NCBI GenBank assembly: GCA_963971575.1
Contig: OZ020617.1
Location: 42,318,606-42,382,605 of the forward strand
DNA: 64,000 bases
Source of the DNA: Liopterus haemorrhoidalis
Lineage: Eukaryota > Arthropoda > Insecta > Coleoptera > Dytiscidae
Reading direction: 5' to 3'
In this document: positions 9,488-21,763 of the stretch, one piece after another
Position numbering within the stretch: the stretch's first letter is position 1
Layout: each line of letters begins with the position of its first letter
Program-made: the position numbers and the translations under genes
The notes under the pieces: model-generated
Seen by the model: the letters and a program-made list of their open reading frames with translations, nothing else
Database searches by the model: none
Told to the model about the DNA's origin: nothing

Positions 9488-10683
9488 GTAACCGACGAGT
9501 TCATTGAAAATCAATTCATCGAAAATCAATTCATCGAAAATCAATTCATCGAAAATCAATTAATCGAAAATCAATTCATCGAATGATCAATTCATCGAAT
9601 GATCAATTCATCGAAAAAAAATATTTTGTAAATATTTGAGAGGAATGCCGAGGGGATCGGAAAGTCAAAAGAGCAGTGGTTAATAAAAGTAGACAGACTA
9701 AGAAATAATTGCCTAAATTTTTTTATATGGTTTAAAAAAAGGTAAATAAAGTGACATAGTGTTTGAATATAAATAAAGAAATATAATAAGAAAACTTATA
9801 TAATAAAACAAATAATTTTTTTGATTTTAAGGTTTAATAAGACAGGTTATGGGCAATTGCACGCAAATAATTTTTATAAATTCATACACAATGACACGCA
9901 TTTTAATTGGGCTAATATGGGGGAAAATAAAGTACTATGCGCCTAAAAACAAGGTAATTAGGTTAGGTTTAGTTAGTAAAAGTCTAAAACCGAGCGGAGC
10001 GAGTTACCCATCTTCTAGTTTAAGGACAAAGCACTATTTCAGGTTAGGTTAGGTTAGTAAGGGTTTTGTTAGAAGAAGCCGAGCGAAGCGAGCTACCCAT
10101 CTTCTAGTTTAGTGTCAAAACACTATCTTAGGTTAGGTTAGGTTAGTAAGGGTTTGGTTAGAAGAAGCCGAGCGAAGCGAGCTACCCATCATCTAGTTTA
10201 ATGACAAAACAAACTCACACTAACATAACAATGCCACCTGTTTAGAATCACCGTACATTGAACAAATCATGTGTGGTATAGTAAATATGAATAGTAAAAC
10301 TATGTACATAACACAAAACCCTTAAGACTTAACAGATGAGGAAATACCATTTTTATAATCCTTTAAGAATGGGTGTATTAAGTACATTTATGATCCCATT
10401 AACCGGGTTTTTCTGATCTAAGGAGCCCTGTTCGATTTCAAAATAATCCACCAGGTATCTTTTACCTGGCGTATTTTCTGAACAAATTATTTAATAAAGT
10501 ATAAATAATAAAGTATTTTCTCTGTCAACTTTTATTGACCACTACTTTTTTGGCTTTCCGATCCCCTCGGCATTCTTCTCAAATATTTACAAAATATTTT
10601 TTTTTCGATGAATTGATCATTCGATGAATTGATCATTCGATGAATTGATTTTCGATGAATTGATTTTCGTTGAACTTACCGTG
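9488..10683. mobile_element. Fold-back element with about 200-bp arms
   Basis: The left arm (9500-9700) has repeated TTCATCGAAAATCAA units followed by AATGCCGAGGGGATCGGAAA. The right arm (10515-10683) is the reverse complement of the same series. Arms built of short tandem units are typical of fold-back transposons. No transposase ORF is present. Confidence 0.75.
9955..10218 (+). repeat. Three tandem units of about 88-89 bp
   Basis: Units contain GGTTAGGTTAGTAAGGGTTT, CCGAGCGAAGCGAGCTACCC and ATCTTCTAGTTTA, at about 9959, 10041 and 10130. They lie between the arms of the fold-back element. Short TTAGG runs are included, but there is no telomere-length array. Confidence 0.8.
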
Positions 10684-10894
10684 AATCGAAATATAGATAT
10701 ATCTCGCTTTTTATTTAGAAAAAAATTAAAGAAAAAGAAGACTGTACGGAGATAAGGTACCCAGATGACATCTAGATGGAGGAGGCACCTTGAAGATATG
10801 TTTCCCTAACGGTTCCGGGGTGTCATCCGGAAGACACAGGGACGGTACTTTTAGTCGGTAGATATCCGACAGGGCAGGACCAGACAGCGTGGAG

Positions 10895-12216
10895 CTGCCT
10901 GAAATTTGGCATACTTGTACAACTTTTTGTCCCACATATAGGAAAACTATAGAGAATTCAAAAAAATACAGCGCGGGATAAATATAAACAAATATGTATT
11001 TAACGAAAAAATAAATATTTTTAAACAATTTTGAGTGGGGTATCAAATGAAACCTCTTAATGCGTGGATGCACAAACACATTTTTATTTTTGAAAATTGT
11101 TTTTTTTATGAGATTTTTGTTAATATAATGGCAAAAAACTTTTGTCCCCCACCCTATCTCCTAGAGAGGTTGAACTAAAAATCTGAAAAAAAATCTCAAT
11201 AATGTACATTGATGGGAACAGGAAAATCTCAAAAGAAAATTTTGATCAAATTGGTTTTTCGTAAAATATTGTTTTTTTATCGTCGAATTTTTTTTATTTT
11301 TTTATTTATTGTGTGGTATGGAAAAAGGAACGGGAAGTAGTTTTTTATTATTTTTATTTTAATACGATGTTTTACAAAAAAGTATTAAAAAATCAGTATC
11401 CCGCACCTTTTAACCCTAAGGGGTTAAATTAAAAATATAAAAAATATGCTAAGCAATGTATATTGCTATGAACCGGAAACGTACGATAGGAATTTTTTAA
11501 CCGATTTCGTACAGTTTTTATGTTATTGACATTTTTTTTTTTTTTTAATTTAAATTTTATTGTAGGGACATTAAATGGAAACTCTTTAAGTGCAGATTAA
11601 GGAACGGTAATTGATTTTTGAAATACATTTCATTTGGACTAAATTTTGCAAAGTATTAAGATTTTCGTTTAATATCGTAGCTTAAATTAAAAAAATATAT
11701 TTGTATATACATGGATGCATTTTGTTATGGGTAGAGAAGAGGTACGTTAATTTATTTTGCAAATATAGGAAAATAAATAAATAAGTGGCCGGTTGCTAGG
11801 ATCCCATTTTTAGCAGAGAATCTGTTAGAGATGGGATAAAAATAGAGTTTTTCATATAGTCGTAATATAAACAATGTTTCTGTAGGCGTTATGCTCTTGC
11901 CTGACAAAATAATCGCCCACAGTGTTGCCAGGTTTGCATTTGAATGATATTTTTGCAATTATACAAAGAAAAATACGTTAGAATATATATTATGGTATTA
12001 TTAGAGATATATGATACACGGTAGAAAAAAACTAACTGCAACCTTCTGGTCGTGCCTATTGCTTTAAATCATTTAAAACCAACACTTGTAATTGTGTTAT
12101 GTAGTGACAGGCATTCATCGTTTGGCCTTTTAATAATCATCATTCACTGACTAAATACCTACAAAACTCTGAAATGTGTGAAAATTAACACGTCAATTTT
12201 TAATTTTAGTTTTCGA
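10895..12216 (-). mobile_element. Diverged family A copy (A2)
   Basis: Shares, in the same order as A5 and A9, the CATATAGGAAAA segment, GGGGTATCAAATGAAA, TTTTGTCCC, CTAAAAATCTGAAAAAA, AATGTACATTGATG and, at the far end, TAAATACCTACAAAACTCTG with GTGTGAAAATTAACACG. Identity is clearly lower than among the other copies, and a second partial set of the same motifs occurs near 11340-11640. It has no GACA tract. Confidence 0.6.
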
Positions 12217-12914
12217 TATACTCTCAGTAACATAACTGTCGAAAAGGCATCAAGTGTGATCGACTTGGTGGAACCAGTCGCATGTGTTTTATTTCTTTAT
12301 TTAATGTCCATATGATTTGGACATTAAATGTCATGCCAAATCTAGAAGATTAACAATTCTACTTATGGATTATCTAAGTTATAATTATTTACAATCATAT
12401 AAAATAATTTTATTGATCAATTAAAAATATTTTTCTCCATAAAAGCAGACTGGCATTATAATTATTCATATTGTGTTTGAGTTATCTGTACGCCAACACC
12501 CAATAAAATAACAGCTACACTTGTCATACATAAAAGGAATACAATATTAAGCAATAAATTTTTTGATCATCAAATGATTTATCATTATCTAAAGGAGTAA
12601 ATTATTCAATGACGGTTGGCAGTAATATATACCGCCAACTTAACCAAGAATTAACTCCCTGCTGCTCAATGATTTGTAATGTTATAACATAGTCACTGAC
12701 TCGCCGAAAGATATCTCTTTATTTCACCAACATCATAATTTACAACAGCAGTACTCAAACTCAAACTCAAAACACAAGCAAACACAACAATCTCAAAAAA
12801 AAGTCAAACTGTGGAATACATCGAAATACAAGAGCATTTCATTAAGTAAGTGCAAATTATTTATTTTTTAACCCATTCGAATTTAATGGGATAGTACGTC
12901 CGAAGTCACGAAGA
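12217..12914. other. No gene; one small hairpin
   Basis: ATTTAATGTCCA at 12299-12310 is inverted at 12318-12329. Otherwise A+T-rich with no recognisable ORF. Confidence 0.5.
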
Positions 12915-13093
12915 AGAAGTAAGGAAACGTAGCATTCCAGCGGAGGATTCTCCAAGCTTAGAAGAAGTTAGACAAGTGATAAAGTATCTGAAATTCAACA
13001 AATGTCCTGGAAGCGACGAAGTAGCAGTAGAAATGTTTAGATATGGAGAAGACGAACTAAATAATCAAGTGCATAAACTTCTAAGTTAAATTT
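12915..13093 (+). pseudogene. RTE-type LINE RT, upstream part
   Basis: Encodes IPAEDSPSLEEVRQVIKYLK, then FNKCPGSDEVAVEMFRYGED and ELNNQVHKLLS, the 'AIxxLKNNKAPGxDGIPAELLKYG' region at the start of the RT domain. The frame is cut after LLS by family A copy A3. The next expected residues resume at 14227, so this and 14227-15180 are one ORF split by an insertion. Confidence 0.8.
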
Positions 13094-14094
13094 GAAAAAA
13101 TTGATGTGAAGTGTGAATTTTCACACATTTCAGGGTTTTGCAGGTATTTAATAACTGAATGATGATTATTTGGGATGCCAAAACAAATTTTATGTCAAAA
13201 ATTTTTTTTATGAATTTTAATTCGAATGCCTAATACCATTATTTAAGTTTCTAAATATGTGCAGTATTTTTTTTACATAGCAAGGTTCATTAAGATTTTG
13301 AAAATTGCGCCTACGGCTTCTATTGGTTGCTTAAATCATTAGCCCCGCCCTCTGATTTCGTATACATCAAACAGAATTAAATTATAATTTCAACACTTCC
13401 CACTGGTTATTAAATTTACGCTTTTAAAAATTAAATGCAACATTTACCAAAATATAACTAGAATTTTGACAAAATAATTTAAACAAAAGAAAACTGCAAA
13501 AAAAACAAAAAAATTAAAATTGACAGGATTCGAACTCTAGTTTGCAAGTTACCTGTTTACAAATTAGAAAACCAATGACTAAACGCACATCGCTATGAGC
13601 GCTGACGTATTAACTTGGGTACATAGCGAATTAAATATTTAACATATTTTGGTTAAAAACACAAAAAATGCATTATTTTCCAAAACATAATCTGATCAAA
13701 AATTCCTGTTGTACTATTCCGGTTCACACCAATATACATTACTTAGAATCTTTTCAGATTTTTAATTTAAACCATTTGGGCTACAGAGTGTGGGACAAAA
13801 ATTTTTTTGCACAATTTTGACAAAAATCGCGTCAATATAATTTATTTTGCAAAAATAAAAATTTTATCATTAATCCACGTGCTTTCCAAGAGCTTTCATT
13901 TGATACCCTACTCAGAATTTAAAGAAAATTTTTTTTTTTCGTTGAGCACATATTTGTTTATTTTTTTAGTGGGATATGCTTTTTAGATGTTTTAGTATTT
14001 TTTCTATGTGCGGGTCAAAAAGTTGTACAAGCATGCCAAATTTCAACTCTCTAGGTTTAGCCGTTTGGCTACAATTTTTACCGAACAGACAGAC

Positions 14095-14174
<80 letters not shown>

Positions 14175-14226
14175 GACAAAATGACGGTATAAGGGTTTTT
14201 TGGTCATACCTACAAAACCTTAAAAA
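13094..14226 (+). mobile_element. Family A element, copy A3, inside a LINE ORF
   Basis: Complete family A copy starting AAAAAATTGATGTGAAG and ending CTACAAAACCTTAAAA. A long (GACA)n tract lies at 14085-14173. It interrupts the RTE reverse transcriptase, which fixes its ends closely. A 302-aa ORF that begins in this element and runs into the RT is a fusion created by the insertion. Confidence 0.85.
13521..13600 (-). other. tRNA-like cassette inside A3
   Basis: The minus strand has AGCGATGTGCGTTTAGTCA followed by a B-box-like GAGTTCGAATCCTGTC. It occupies the same place as the A1 cassette but is a different sequence. A degenerate relative is in A4 at about 16137-16205. The stems are incomplete. 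Confidence 0.55.
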
Positions 14227-15180
14227 AGAACAAATGCCACAGAATTGGACAGAGATGGTTTTATACCCGATATTTAGAAAGGGAGATAAGAAGGAATGTG
14301 AGAACTATAGAGGTATAGCCCTACTAAATGTTGCTTATAAAATTTTTATTAAAAATAAACTAACTGAAAGGATGGAGAGAATAGTAGGAGAATACCAATG
14401 TGGGTTTAGGAGAGGACGAGGAGTTATGGACCAAATCTTCACACTAAGAGAAATCCAAGCGGAAAGCTATGAGAAACAACAGCCAACAAATGTTATGTTT
14501 ATTGATTTTAGAGAAGCATACGACACAGTTAGAAGATCTGAAGTATTTAAGGCACTTAAACAATTAGGAGTAAGCCATAAGCTTGTAAACTTAGTAAAAA
14601 TGACCTTACAGTACATAGAAAACAGACTTATATTGAACATGAAATTATATAGTAAGTTTGAGGTGAAGCTGGGGCTGAGACAAGGTCCACTTTCGACAAT
14701 TCTATTTAACTTTGTGCTAGAAAAAACTATAAGAGATGCTCAAATGAATATATCAGGATTATTGTACCACAAAATGCATCACTGTTTGGCATTTGCTGAT
14801 GATATTGTTGTAACAAGAAGTGAAAAAACAATGAGAGAAATAGTCCAACGATTAAAACCTTCAGCAAGAAGTAAGGGTCTCTAGATAAATGAATCCAAAA
14901 CAAAATATATGACATGGACCGAGCAAGAATTTGTTAGAGGTAGAAGGTTAACGATACGAACTAACGAAGGAAAATTTGCATTTTTGGGGAAGTGGATAGA
15001 TTTACTTATTTGGGAACTGTTATAACGAGAAATCCAAAAATAAAAGAAGAAATACAAGCAAGACTATTAGCAGGAAATCGATGTTTACAAGGTCTAAATT
15101 GACTATTAAAGAATAAAAGTATATCAAGAGGTTTGAAGTTAAGGCTTTATAAAACAGTTATTCGACCAATAGTGACAATG
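14227..15180 (+). pseudogene. RTE-type LINE RT, downstream part
   Basis: Continues the RT domain: QMPQNWTEMVLYPIFRKGDK, ENYRGIALLNVAYKIF, EYQCGFRRGRGVMDQIF, MFIDFREAYDTV (palm motif A), LRQGPLS, LAFADDIVV (FADD catalytic motif) and, after a stop at 14884, FTYLGTVITRNPKIKEEI. The reading frame is open for about 220 codons to 14884 and then broken. No endonuclease domain remains, and the C-terminus is lost after about 15180, near an A-rich run. Confidence 0.88.
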
Positions 15181-15723
15181 AAAAAGAAGTGTGACAGTTG
15201 CAGATTAAAAAAAAAAAAAAATCCTTTCGTTTTATTTATTTTCTAATAATCCAAATATTTATACGAGTATGAAAAAGAAATAAATTAAAAATTAAACAGT
15301 TCGACCTGATATATATGTTAAAATAAAAATAAATATTTGTCTTAAACATTTGATGCAAAAATTAATATTCCAACTTTTATAGTAATTTTATTGGCACTAG
15401 CAAATCTTTGGCCACATTCGCGGGCGGGCCCCTGATAAAATTCTCAGATGTTACCCCTCCTTGCCACCTTTTGGGCCACTTAAGGTCCGTTTTCACGTGA
15501 ATTAAAAATTATAACAACTTAAGTCATGACAGTGTAAGATATTTGGAAAGACAGAAAATTTCACTAGAAATCAAACGGATTTAGTTCTGTGACACTAGGA
15601 AAATGTCACGATAATCATTGTCATGATGGTAAAAGTCATCTGTAAACTGGCATTAACTCCTTCGTCCGAAGTAAGTGTCCGTCCATGTAACGCATAAAAA
15701 TGTCACTAACGTATAACATATTT
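15181..15723. other. No recognisable feature
   Basis: Includes an A-run at about 15206 and a G+C-richer patch near 15410-15480; no ORF of known type. Confidence 0.45.
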
Positions 15724-16748
15724 AAAAAATTTATATGAAATGTGAATTAATAGTAAATAGTAATTGAATGATGATTATTTGGGATGCCAAAACAAATTTT
15801 ATGTCAAAATATTTTTTTATGAATTTTAATTCGAATGCCTAATACCGTTATTTAAGTTTCTAAATATGTGCAGTATTTTTTTTTTATATTGCAAAGTTCA
15901 TTAAGATTTTGAAAATTGCGTCTACGGCTTCCATTGGTTGCTTAAATCATAAGTCCCGCCCTCTGATTTCGTATACATTCAAACATAGAATTAAATTATA
16001 ATTTCAACACTTCCCCCACTGGTTATTAAATTTACGCTTTTAAAAATTAAATGCAACATTTACCAAAATATAACTAGAATTTTGACAAAATAATTTAAAC
16101 AAAATATAAATGCAAAAAAAAACAGAAAAATTAAAATTGACTGGAATTAAACTCTAGTTTGCAAATTACAAAGAAACGACAAAACGCACTACGCTACGAG
16201 CGCTTACTTATCTACTGTGTTACATAGCGAATTAAATATTTAACATATTTTAGTTAAAAACACAAAAAATGCGTTATTTTCCGAAAACAAAATCTGATTT
16301 CTGGTTCAAAAATTCCTGTTGTACTATTCCGGTTCACACTACATTACTTAGATTTATTTCAGATTTATAGTTTAAACCATCTGGGCTACGGGGTGTAGGA
16401 CAAACATTTTTTTGCACAATTTTGGCAAAAATCGCTTCAAAAAATTTATTTTGCAAAAATAAAATTTTGATCGTTAATCCACGTACCAAGGGCTTTCATT
16501 TGATACCCTACTCAGAATTTTTAAAAAATATTTTTTTTTGATGAGCACATATTTGTTTATATTTTTAGGGGAATATGTTTTTTAGATGTTTTAGTATTTT
16601 TCCTATGTGCGGGTCAAAGATTTGTATAAGCATGCCAAATTTCAACTCTCTAGGTTTAACCGTTTGGTTACAATTTTTACCGAACAGACAGACAGACGAC
16701 AAAATGACGGTATAAGGGTTTTTTGGTCATACCTACAAAACCCTAAAA
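15724..16748 (+). mobile_element. Family A element, copy A4
   Basis: Collinear with A3 and close to it in sequence. The 5' end is eroded: the terminal palindrome and first inverted-repeat motif are missing or altered. The microsatellite is only about four GACA units (16684-16698). It ends CCTACAAAACCCTAAAAA. Confidence 0.8.
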
Positions 16749-17643
16749 ACAAAAAACATGCTGTGCATTAGTGGCGAAATATAAAAATTGTTTTGTGGAA
16801 GATATTTGAAAGATTGTCAAGCTAGGTGACTATGTTTAAAATTGATATAAATTTTGTTTTTGTATTAATCTTGAAATTTAAGAAATGAAATAGTAGCCTT
16901 ACTCAATAAAATGCCTTCGCATTAAGAAAAAATCTGGTAGAAATTAAAATCTTTAGCAAATTAAAGCATCAATGCCCGTATATGTGTCCCAACGCCACTG
17001 TTTTCAAAAACATTAACTACTAATATTTGGGACTGCTGCACTGATATTATAGTTTTACCAAGAACCAACCTTCTGCAAGTCTTATATAATTGTTGGGAAC
17101 ATCCCTTGGTTCCCTGGTGAAGAGTTTTAATATCGCTGATTTATAATATCTTATTTAAGATGTGATTTATCATGCATATAAAATGCTCATTTGACACACG
17201 TGTGCGCCACATGACTTAAACAAAAGTTGGTAAATTATTCTTAAGGAAGGATTTAAAACACATTTAAACCTGACATTAGTATATGAATTATGAATCGGGG
17301 TGTTTTATATAGTTTTTTAAATATGATGTGTGGACGTGCTGCGTTGTAAATACATGGAGAAGACATGGAACGAAATGTTAAACAGACATTCAATCTAACT
17401 TATTTTTAAACCATAATTTCTGGAGTATTGAATAAGAAAAGGTCTCCCATGTTGGTTTTTGATTAAACTTTTGTTGTTAGTGACTTTGTTAAATTATATG
17501 TAAGGATACTGTAAGTATTAATTAAACATAAGCAGGGCCGCTCCTAGGTGGGGGCAAGTGGGGCACCTACCCCATGCCCCGCGCTTCGACCTTGAAGTAA
17601 TAAAATGAATAATAAAAGATTTGTTCTGAAAAAGACCACTCAG
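16749..17643. other. No recognisable feature
   Basis: A+T-rich. A short G+C-rich patch near 17535-17590 could be part of a hAT end, but it has no partner. Confidence 0.45.
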
Positions 17644-17646
17644 TTA

Positions 17647-18248
17647 TACCCTTTTCACACTAAATCTTTAAGATCGGATGTTAAAGTGAATGTATCTTTA
17701 AACGCTAATGTGAAACCGTACGGCCTCGTCTAAACACAACCGATGTTTAAGACAGAGATCTGCGTCTTAAACTTAGTCCGCATTGCCAATTTAATTTCTA
17801 TTATAAAAAAATATTCCTTGAATTTGTGCTGTCAACATTTTATATTATCATAAACAAGAATACTGTATTATATCGACGTTATAAGAAGTTTATACTTATT
17901 GTTATAATAAAATTATTTATTTTAATAATGTGTTTAATAAAATACAGAGCTACAATAATTGAGATAAAATGTATCGACTTACATGTTAATACAGGTGTAA
18001 TATATTCTTTATTGTAGTGCCTTTATTGTAGAATGAAATGAAATATCCTTAATTGTTTATAATAATTCAAAATGTGCGTCTGCGCAGACAGTTCAAAACT
18101 GGTAATTTCATGGCGGTAACTTAAGGACAAAATTACTGTAGCTGATGACAGCACCAGAGATTTAAACATCAAGTGTGAAAGCATACCGATCTTAAACATC
18201 GGTGAACTTTAAGTTCACTCGTCTTAAAGATCTAGTGTGAAAAGGGTA
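17647..18248 (+). mobile_element. Harbinger-like MITE, copy B1
   Basis: 602 bp between TACCCTTTTCACAC and its inverse, flanked by TTA on both sides (17644-17646, 18249-18251). A 3-bp TTA/TWA duplication is the PIF/Harbinger signature. A palindrome around GATGTTTAAGAC lies near the left end. No transposase; the 63-codon ORF inside is not recognisable. Sister copies are B2 (18744), B3 (35893) and B4 (45767). Confidence 0.88.
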
Positions 18249-18298
18249 TTACGAGTTTAGATTTATGCTTAGGGTCGTTATCGTATTGGAACCACCAC

Positions 18299-18540
18299 CA
18301 GGGGCGCACATAGACTTTTGGCTTGGGGGGGGTCCAATTATACATAATTTTTATAAACACAGGGCAAAATTTCAATTTCAAATGAAGAGCAAAAAAAAGG
18401 TCCTCCCTTCTAAATTTTAAGTGAAGAGCAAAAAAAAAGGTCCTCACTTCTAAGTTTTAAGTGAAGAGAAAAAAAAGGTCCTCACTTTTAAATTTTAAGT
18501 GAAGAGCAAAAAAAGGGGTGGGGTCCGGACCCCTTGGAAT
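18299..18540. mobile_element. Truncated hAT-type element with a 39-bp minisatellite
   Basis: Starts CAGGGGCGCACATAGAC, a hAT-like terminus; no far end is visible. At 18375-18515 there are four units of about 39 bp with GAAGAGCAAAAAAAAGGTCC and TCACTTCTAAATTTTAAGT. The same unit occurs singly in the hAT elements at 2265 and 7332. Confidence 0.6.
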
Positions 18541-18743
18541 GTTTGTTAATAGTTTTGTAATAGACTTGCAAAATTGTATTTCTTTACTAATTTGACCAAT
18601 CTCGTAGCTCTTATAGTTCTCGAGATAGTAATGGTGGCACACTTAGATTGAATACAGGGTGTATATATAGAGATACATAGTTCAAGCATAGCATGTGAAT
18701 AGGATGAATACAATGTCATGATTCTTATGTTATGCCTATGTTA

Positions 18744-19340
18744 TACCCTTTTCATACTAGAAATTTAAGACGAGTGAACTTAAAGATCACCGATGTTTAA
18801 CATCGGTTTGCTTTCACACTTGATGTTTAAATCTCCGGTGCTGTCATCAGCTACAGTAATTTTGTCTTTAAGTTACCGTCATGAAATTACCATTTTGAAC
18901 TGTCTGCGCAGACGCACATTTTGAATTATTATAAACAAATATGGATATTTCATTTCATTCTGTAATAAAGACACTACAATAAAGAATATATTACATCTGT
19001 ATTAACATGTCGATACATTTTATCTCAATTATTGTAGCTCTGTATTTTATTAAACACATTATTAAAATAAATAATTTTATTATAACAATAAGTATAAACT
19101 TCTTATAACGTCGATTTAATACAGTATTCTTGTTTATAATAATACAAAATATTGACAGCACATATTCAAAGAGTATTTTTTTATAATAGAAATTATGTTG
19201 GCAATGCGGATGATGTTTAAGACGCAGATCTCTGTCTTAAACATCGCTTGTATTTAGAGGAGGTCATACGTTTTCACATTAGCGTTTAAAGACACATTCA
19301 CTTTAACATCCGATCTTAAAGTTCTAGTGTGAAAAGGGTA
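18744..19340 (-). mobile_element. Harbinger-like MITE, copy B2 (inverted to B1)
   Basis: 597 bp with the same termini and TTA flanks (18741-18743, 19341-19343). It is in opposite orientation to B1, so the pair forms an inverted repeat of about 600-bp arms and a 495-bp spacer. Confidence 0.88.
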
Positions 19341-19343
19341 TTA

Positions 19344-20310
19344 TGTTATGGGTCTTTTTTCACGTTTCAACTTTTGTAAATCGTCACGACTCGCTCAGAA
19401 TTCGTGGTTGTTCCTGTAAATTGTAAAGAACTTGCATTTAATCGATCCATAAATAAAATAAAATTAACATTAATCATACTAATAACCAGTCAGATGTAAC
19501 TCTGATATTTTTGTTACTTTTTGAAGTTAGCCAAGCAATCACATTAAAGTTTTAAATATACATATTTTGTACATATAACCTAATGTATTTACGCTGTTTT
19601 ACAACTAGTAAAAATTAATGAATTGAATATTTTTTGAATTTAATGGCAAAATTATCTGAAGTAAGTCGTAAAGAAACTGTAAGTCTTATCTTAACACGAT
19701 GTTAACCATGAACATAAAGTATATTTCATTAATAAAGTTGTTTATTTTAATTTCTTGTTTTTTGGAATTTATAATTGTTTAGTTAGCAATAAAACTTGCT
19801 TTTACACATTACTAAAAACCTGAGGAAAAACTTGAATTTAATCTGCCATGATTGTCATTAAAACTAGGTATATCTGAATAGTAATGTAGATGGGTACTAA
19901 TTAAATTAATTAACATGATCCAAACATTTATAAAAAAACTGGCACTGCTAAACGTTTTGAAATGCCAAGAAGACTTGCTGGAATCTTTGTTTTGTTCTAT
20001 CATGCTGAATTACGTAAAAATATATCAGTAGTTGAAACATTACGCTGACACCTTGACATATATTGTACAATTTCTGGACCTCTGGGTCCAGAAATGCAGA
20101 AATTAGGTACATTTCTTGTCCTATAAACCACCATGTCCTATAGATGAGGAGGTTGTTTTTGTCATATTAATTCTTTGATAAAATTGCGCCATTCTGTTTT
20201 ATCGAGAACCTTATTTTCTGCTTCCTTCTTTGTCAATCTTTTCTTAACTAGACTCATTTTGGTTTACTTCCTTAAGTCCTGGCTAACCATATATTTTTTT
20301 TGCCAATCAT
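19344..20310. other. No clear gene
   Basis: A+T-rich. The minus strand at about 20170-20290 contains a weak LINE-tail-like reading (DKTEWRNFIKELI), too short to call. Confidence 0.4.
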
Positions 20311-21364
20311 TTTTAGGGTTTTATAGGTATGACCAAAAAACCCTTATACCGTCATTTTGTCGTCTGTCTGTCTGTCTGTCTGTTCGGTAAAAATTGTAGC
20401 CAAACGGCTAAACCTAGATAGTTGAAATTTTGCATGCTTATACAACTCTTTGACCCGCACATAGGAAAAATACTAAAACATCTAAAAAACATATCCCCCT
20501 AAAAATATAAACAATATGTGCTCATCGAAAATAAAAATATTATTTTATAATTCTGAGTAGGGTATCAAATGAAAGCCCTTGGTACGTGGATTAACGATCA
20601 AATTTTTATTTTTGCAAAATAAATTATTTTGAAGCGATTTTTTCCAAAATTGTGCAAAAATTTTTTTGTCCCACACCCTGCAGCCCAGATGGTTTAAACT
20701 AAAAATCTGAAAAAATTCTAAGTAATGTACATTGGTGTGAATAGGAATAGTACAACAGGAATTTATGATCAGATTATGTTTTTGGAAAAAAACGCATTTT
20801 TTGTGTTTTTTGGCTAATAATGTACATAAGTTATAGCTTTGTAACACGCTCGAATGGAAGGCTTATTCTGGTGTAGTGGTAATGACGCTGGCTTTTTCAC
20901 CCAACTAAGTCAGTTCGATCCCAACGAGAAGAGACAATATTATTTTTTGTTTATTTTTTGCATTTTTATTTTGTTTAAATTATTTTTCTAGTAATTCTAG
21001 TTATATTTTGGCAAATATTGCATTTTTTAAAAGCGTAAATTTAATAACCAGTGGAAATTGTTGAAATTATAATTAAATTCTGTTTCAATGTACACGAAAT
21101 CAGAGGGGCGGAGTTTATAACAACCAATGAAAGCCATAGGCGCAATTTTCAAAATCTTAAAGAACCTTACTATATAAAAAACAATACTGCACATATTTAG
21201 AAACCTAAATAATGGTATAAGGAAGTCGAAATAAAACAAACAAAAAAAAAAAATTTTTTTTTAATATAAAATTTGTTTTGGCATCCCAAATAATCATCAT
21301 TAACTTACTAAATACCTGCAAAACCCTGAATTGTGTGAAAATTCACACTTCACATCAATTTTTC
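20311..21364 (-). mobile_element. Family A element, copy A5
   Basis: Complete, minus orientation. It opens at TTTTAGGGTTTTATAGGTAT, has only four TCTG units (about 20362-20384), and ends TTCACACTTCACATCAATTT. Both inverted-repeat motifs and the terminal palindrome are intact apart from single changes. Confidence 0.88.
20865..20935 (+). other. tRNA-like cassette inside A5
   Basis: TGGTGTAGTGGTAATGACGC fits an A box and CAGTTCGATCCC fits a B box, about 40 bases apart. The segment replaces the cassettes seen in A1 and A3 and is related to that in A9 (61190-61262). Acceptor-stem pairing is poor. Confidence 0.6.
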
Positions 21365-21763
21365 ATTCATTCTTGTGGTGTGCCCATACCATCATATTAA
21401 TTTCTGTCTTTGTTTTTTTTTCTTTTTCCCTTTTCTATATGTATCTCTTTACTATTGTTTCACTTCTTATTCTGTCTATTTTTTGACACCCTTAACTCTT
21501 ATTTCTGCATATTGTACTTTGTACTTTGCACTTTGCTGTGAGCATGGTGAATGTGAGCAAGTAGTTTTGTGGGGCTACTAATTTCTTTATTGTTTATTAT
21601 GATTTTATGCAGGGACTGGTATACATTCGTTGTGGCTATAATTCTACTGCAAATTTCTGCCTCGTATCCCACTTTGTTGTCCACAATAACTAGATATTTA
21701 AAGTTGCTAAACTTTTTTAAAAATTTTTACCACCGCCAACATATATAAGGGAGGTATTGTGAT

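Noticed and set aside
9500..9620. Regular repeats that look CRISPR-like
   Set aside because: Contiguous 15-bp units without spacers, mirrored at 10600; part of a fold-back transposon in a eukaryotic genome.
9955..10218. Telomeric TTAGG array
   Set aside because: Only two to three TTAGG units inside an 88-bp tandem repeat; not a telomere.
10730..10895. R1-type LINE 3' UTR (TTTTAGTCGGTAGATATCC)
   Set aside because: The resemblance is to a short non-coding motif only; no coding tail adjoins it.
13521..13600. Functional tRNA genes in family A copies
   Set aside because: A- and B-box-like motifs are present but acceptor and T stems do not close, and the segments lie inside transposable elements.
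13976..14884. 302-aa ORF as one protein
   Set aside because: Its first 80 residues come from family A and its microsatellite; only the part after 14227 is LINE reverse transcriptase. It is a chimera by insertion.
20170..20290. Minus-strand LINE tail (DKTEWRNFIKELI)
   Set aside because: Too short, with conflicting frames; could be chance.
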